A DNA stretch of 45,998 bases from Promethearchaeota archaeon (lineage in GTDB: Archaea > Asgardarchaeota > Lokiarchaeia > Sigyniarchaeales > SOKP01), in assembly GCA_019058295.1 (NCBI GenBank), contig JAHPZI010000003.1, forward strand, positions 1-45,998, in the 5' to 3' direction. The translations under genes were made by a program, and so were the position numbers. Of the stretch, positions 44,101-45,998 are shown piece after piece. The notes under the pieces were generated by a model that did no database searches, was not told the DNA's origin, and saw only the letters and a program-made list of their open reading frames with translations. Position 1 is the stretch's first letter. Each line of letters opens with the position of its first letter.

Positions 44101-44952
44101 TTAATCATTTGATTTCTTTTTTTTAAGAATTCTACTAAAAATTTCTCTTTTTTTAACCATTATTATAATAATTATTGAAATAATTGCTATTATTCCTAAA
44201 ATTACCAAATAATCATATTCTATAAAAACACCCCAGTCTAATTCAACCTTTATAATCGTATCTCCATCATATAAGAATTCATATGACCAAAGAACTCCAT
44301 TTTTTGTATATTTAAAATTATATTCTCGCTCTTCAAAATCATCGCTAATATCACAATCAATTTCAATATTTATTCCATTTTCTCTGCTTTCTCTCAAAAC
44401 ATTAATTTTCTCATACTTTAAGCTCTGATAATAATCCTTAATCACAACTTTAATATCAGCCCAATTCATTGAATTTGAAATAAAATAAGGTAATTCTGTT
44501 TTAAGTCCGTCTTCATCATAAGGAAATCCTAACCAAAAAAAACTGGCATAAATATCATCCTCATCATCATCAAAAATGGCAAATTTCTCATCCTTCTTTA
44601 CACGATCCCAATCATTAGCTGCTATATCTTCTGTAATGTAATAATTATAGATAATTTGCACACTCTCCCTACCAAAATTGTTTCTTTCCTGATTATCAAT
44701 ATCGAGAATGAAAATTTTTATTGCTTCATTATCCTCATCAAGTTCGACATTTTTATCGATATACGAATTACTATATCCTTGATCTTCGTAATAATCTTCT
44801 AAAGTATCTTCGTCATATTCCGTATGCCAAATAAATATCTGATTCTCTTCAATGCCAACATACTTTGGTCTCATAGCAAGCGCAAAACTACTAATTAATA
44901 TTATAAATATACCTATTAACGCAAGAATATGGATAATCTGATATTTCTTAAT
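44101..44952 (-). CDS. Secreted, C-terminally anchored protein with apparent ATT start
   Basis: 283 residues. The first ATG (44874) begins after what is plainly a signal peptide: in-frame upstream codons give KKYQIIHILALIGIFIILIS then SFALA before MRPKYVG. No ATG, GTG or TTG starts it; ATT 44952 sits at good distance behind GGTGA (minus strand, 44960-44964). The outer domain is acidic and rich in aromatic residues (YDEDTLEDYYEDQGYSNSY). A C-terminal helix (YLVILGIIAIISIIIIIMV) and a KKKKSND tail anchor it. No family recognised. Middle gene of a three-gene membrane operon. Confidence 0.7.
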   Translation of the reverse strand: MKKYQIIHILALIGIFIILISSFALAMRPKYVGIEENQIFIWHTEYDEDTLEDYYEDQGYSNSYIDKNVELDEDNEAIKIFILDIDNQERNNFGRESVQIIYNYYITEDIAANDWDRVKKDEKFAIFDDDEDDIYASFFWLGFPYDEDGLKTELPYFISNSMNWADIKVVIKDYYQSLKYEKINVLRESRENGINIEIDCDISDDFEEREYNFKYTKNGVLWSYEFLYDGDTIIKVELDWGVFIEYDYLVILGIIAIISIIIIIMVKKREIFSRILKKKKSND

Positions 44953-44959
44953 AAAAAAT

Positions 44960-44964
44960 TCACC
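44960..44964 (-). promoter_or_regulatory. Ribosome-binding site GGTGA deciding the 44952 start
   Basis: On the minus strand GGTGA is followed by ATTTTTT-ATT-AAG-AAA. The ATT places Met directly before a Lys-Lys signal peptide, matching the layout upstream of mptA and rubrerythrin. Confidence 0.5.
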
Positions 44965-44973
44965 TTAATTTAG

Positions 44974-45804
44974 TTAAAAATCTTCATTCTTGTTTTTGTT
45001 TTTTAATCTTTCTTCTTTTTCCAAAATTTGATCAATATTAAATTTCTTTTTAATGTCTTTTTTTTTTAATATAGAACCAAAAATTAATGTTATACCAATA
45101 ATTCCCAAGGTTGTTATGATAAATGGAAGTAAATCAAAAAACAATTCATTATTAGTAGGGGATTCAAGTTCTCCATCATATCTAGCTCGAAATATTATAT
45201 CTTCACCCTTTATAATTGAATATTCACTTATATACCCATATTTACTATATTGATGATATACATTATAATTTCCCTCAATTATTATGTAACAATACCCATA
45301 TTGTATAACATTAGGTTTCCAGTTTACTTCAGATAGATAATCATCAACGTTATCTAAAATTATACTCATTATAAATTCTGTATTATTATGTATACGATCA
45401 ATAGGACGTGCGGGCCAACCTTGATAATAGGGGTCTTTAGAAGTTTTTATTTTACTTCTACGATCATATTTTTGATAAAAATTGTTATCATCATCCGTCC
45501 AATCCCAAGCTCTATATCTAAAAATATAACGACCGTTTGTCTTCTTTATATCATATATCTTATAATAAGCTCTATCTCCTTTTTCTAAATCATAAACTGT
45601 AGTAATACTAAAATTTTTAATAAGATCATCATCATAATCCGTAATCTCATAAGTAAGAGTTCTTCCCTTCCTTATTCTTCTATAAAAACTCGCCTCCGAT
45701 TCTCGAATATTTAAAGAAAAGAGCATTAAGGCTATTAATAATAAGGTAAAAGTAAATTTTAAATATGTTTTAAGTGATGAATTTGAATTTTTTCTAAATT
45801 TCAG
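44974..45804 (-). CDS. Secreted, C-terminally anchored protein (non-ATG start)
   Basis: About 276 residues with a signal peptide (KTYLKFTFTLLLIALMLFSL), an outer domain rich in Tyr, Asp and Arg (FYRRIRKGRTLTYEITDYDD and later), and a C-terminal helix (LLPFIITTLGIIGITLIFG) followed by a Lys-rich tail. The frame stays open to ATG 45939, but that part is antisense to a GRE remnant and is rejected. Between them there is no ATG, GTG or TTG; AGGGAG is followed by ATT 45807 and CTG 45804, the likely start region. No family recognised. First gene of the membrane operon; its outer domain may pair with the 44101 product. Confidence 0.6.
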   Translation of the reverse strand: MKFRKNSNSSLKTYLKFTFTLLLIALMLFSLNIRESEASFYRRIRKGRTLTYEITDYDDDLIKNFSITTVYDLEKGDRAYYKIYDIKKTNGRYIFRYRAWDWTDDDNNFYQKYDRRSKIKTSKDPYYQGWPARPIDRIHNNTEFIMSIILDNVDDYLSEVNWKPNVIQYGYCYIIIEGNYNVYHQYSKYGYISEYSIIKGEDIIFRARYDGELESPTNNELFFDLLPFIITTLGIIGITLIFGSILKKKDIKKKFNIDQILEKEERLKNKNKNEDF

Positions 45805-45901
45805 AATTTTCTCCCTATGAATTTTCGCTTTTTGCGGAATTATTTTTAATAATATATTTTTTAATTTTAAAATATATAAATATTCTTTTTTTGAAAGGAT
45901 T

Positions 45902-45964
45902 AATACGGCAATAGGTAGGGAACTAAAAGATGAGATCATTGCCCGAGAATCTCATAATATGTAG
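45902..45964 (+). pseudogene. Remnant of a glycyl radical enzyme C-terminus
   Basis: In frame, this encodes NTAIGRELKDEIIARESHNM and a TAG stop. The intact GRE at 41042 ends FTAIGRELQDEIIARESHKI. Similarity stops abruptly before the Thr, and the glycyl loop is missing, so no functional enzyme remains here. Differences from the intact gene are mostly at third codon positions, meaning the ancestor was a diverged functional paralogue rather than a fresh duplication. It lies antisense to the open frame upstream of the neighbouring secreted-protein gene. Confidence 0.75.
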
Positions 45965-45998
45965 ACTTTATTTTTTATATTTAATTTATATAATCTAA

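Noticed and set aside
45808..45939. N-terminal extension of the 44974 secreted protein from ATG 45939
   Set aside because: It is antisense to the GRE remnant, and the signal peptide would be pushed about 45 residues inward.
1..45998. CRISPR arrays, insertion sequences, phage genes
   Set aside because: No regularly spaced repeats, transposase, integrase or terminal inverted repeats were found.

Overview
The window looks like a piece of an AT-rich archaeal genome, most probably an Asgard archaeon of the Lokiarchaeia type. Archaeal markers are an archaeal-type alanyl-tRNA synthetase, GTP cyclohydrolase MptA, a TIGR00284-type dihydropteroate synthase homologue, DUF1464, FO synthase genes cofG and cofH, TATA boxes and GGTGA/GGAGG ribosome-binding sites. 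Asgard-like traits are four Ras/Arf-superfamily GTPase genes (one fused to a longin-like domain), longin-like and surface-anchored proteins, and glycyl radical enzymes (GREs). The lineage is inferred from gene content; no rRNA is present.

Layout. 1-73: possible tail of a plus-strand gene. 118-5383 (minus): anaerobic redox operon of a ferredoxin with an N-terminal regulatory-looking part, a flavodoxin, two related QueG/RdhA-like iron-sulfur proteins and an alkylsulfatase-like metallo-beta-lactamase. 5669-7847 (plus): a VOC protein and two tandem GTPase-like proteins that lack catalytic residues and end in a Cys-rich module. 7842-9264 (minus): Nudix, HAD and a 55-residue ORF, with an 18-bp palindrome upstream. 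9465-12419: alaS. 12525-15803: one polypeptide joining a radical-SAM GRE activase to a complete GRE. 16118-16696: canonical Rab-like GTPase. 16784-22282: longin-like protein translationally coupled to a 1459-residue surface protein. 22511-23770: longin-Arf-TPR fusion. 24227-25408: ftsZ. 25582-29759: zinc ribbon, PHP, VOC, TPR and nucleotidyltransferase genes.

From 29772 to 40143 lie genes for pterin and deazaflavin cofactors: mptA, an amidohydrolase, arfC-cofG-cofH (F420 chromophore), and a DHPS-like/DUF1464 pair (tetrahydromethanopterin branch), interrupted by a membrane-anchored helical-toroid protein and an ABM monooxygenase-like gene. ArfC supplies the ribityl pyrimidine precursor used by CofH, so arfC-cofG-cofH is a metabolically coherent operon. 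From 40372 to the end are a reverse rubrerythrin, a second stand-alone GRE, three membrane/secreted proteins, and a decayed copy of a GRE C-terminus.

The most unexpected observations are: (1) the activase-GRE fusion; (2) at least three genes (mptA, rubrerythrin, a secreted protein) whose conserved N-termini are reached only through an ATT start behind a well-spaced GGTG ribosome-binding site; (3) tandem GTPase-zinc-finger paralogues lacking the switch Thr and the DxxG Gly/Gln; (4) the longin-Arf-TPR fusion; (5) a GC-rich hairpin island at 32310-32391 that may be a non-coding RNA.
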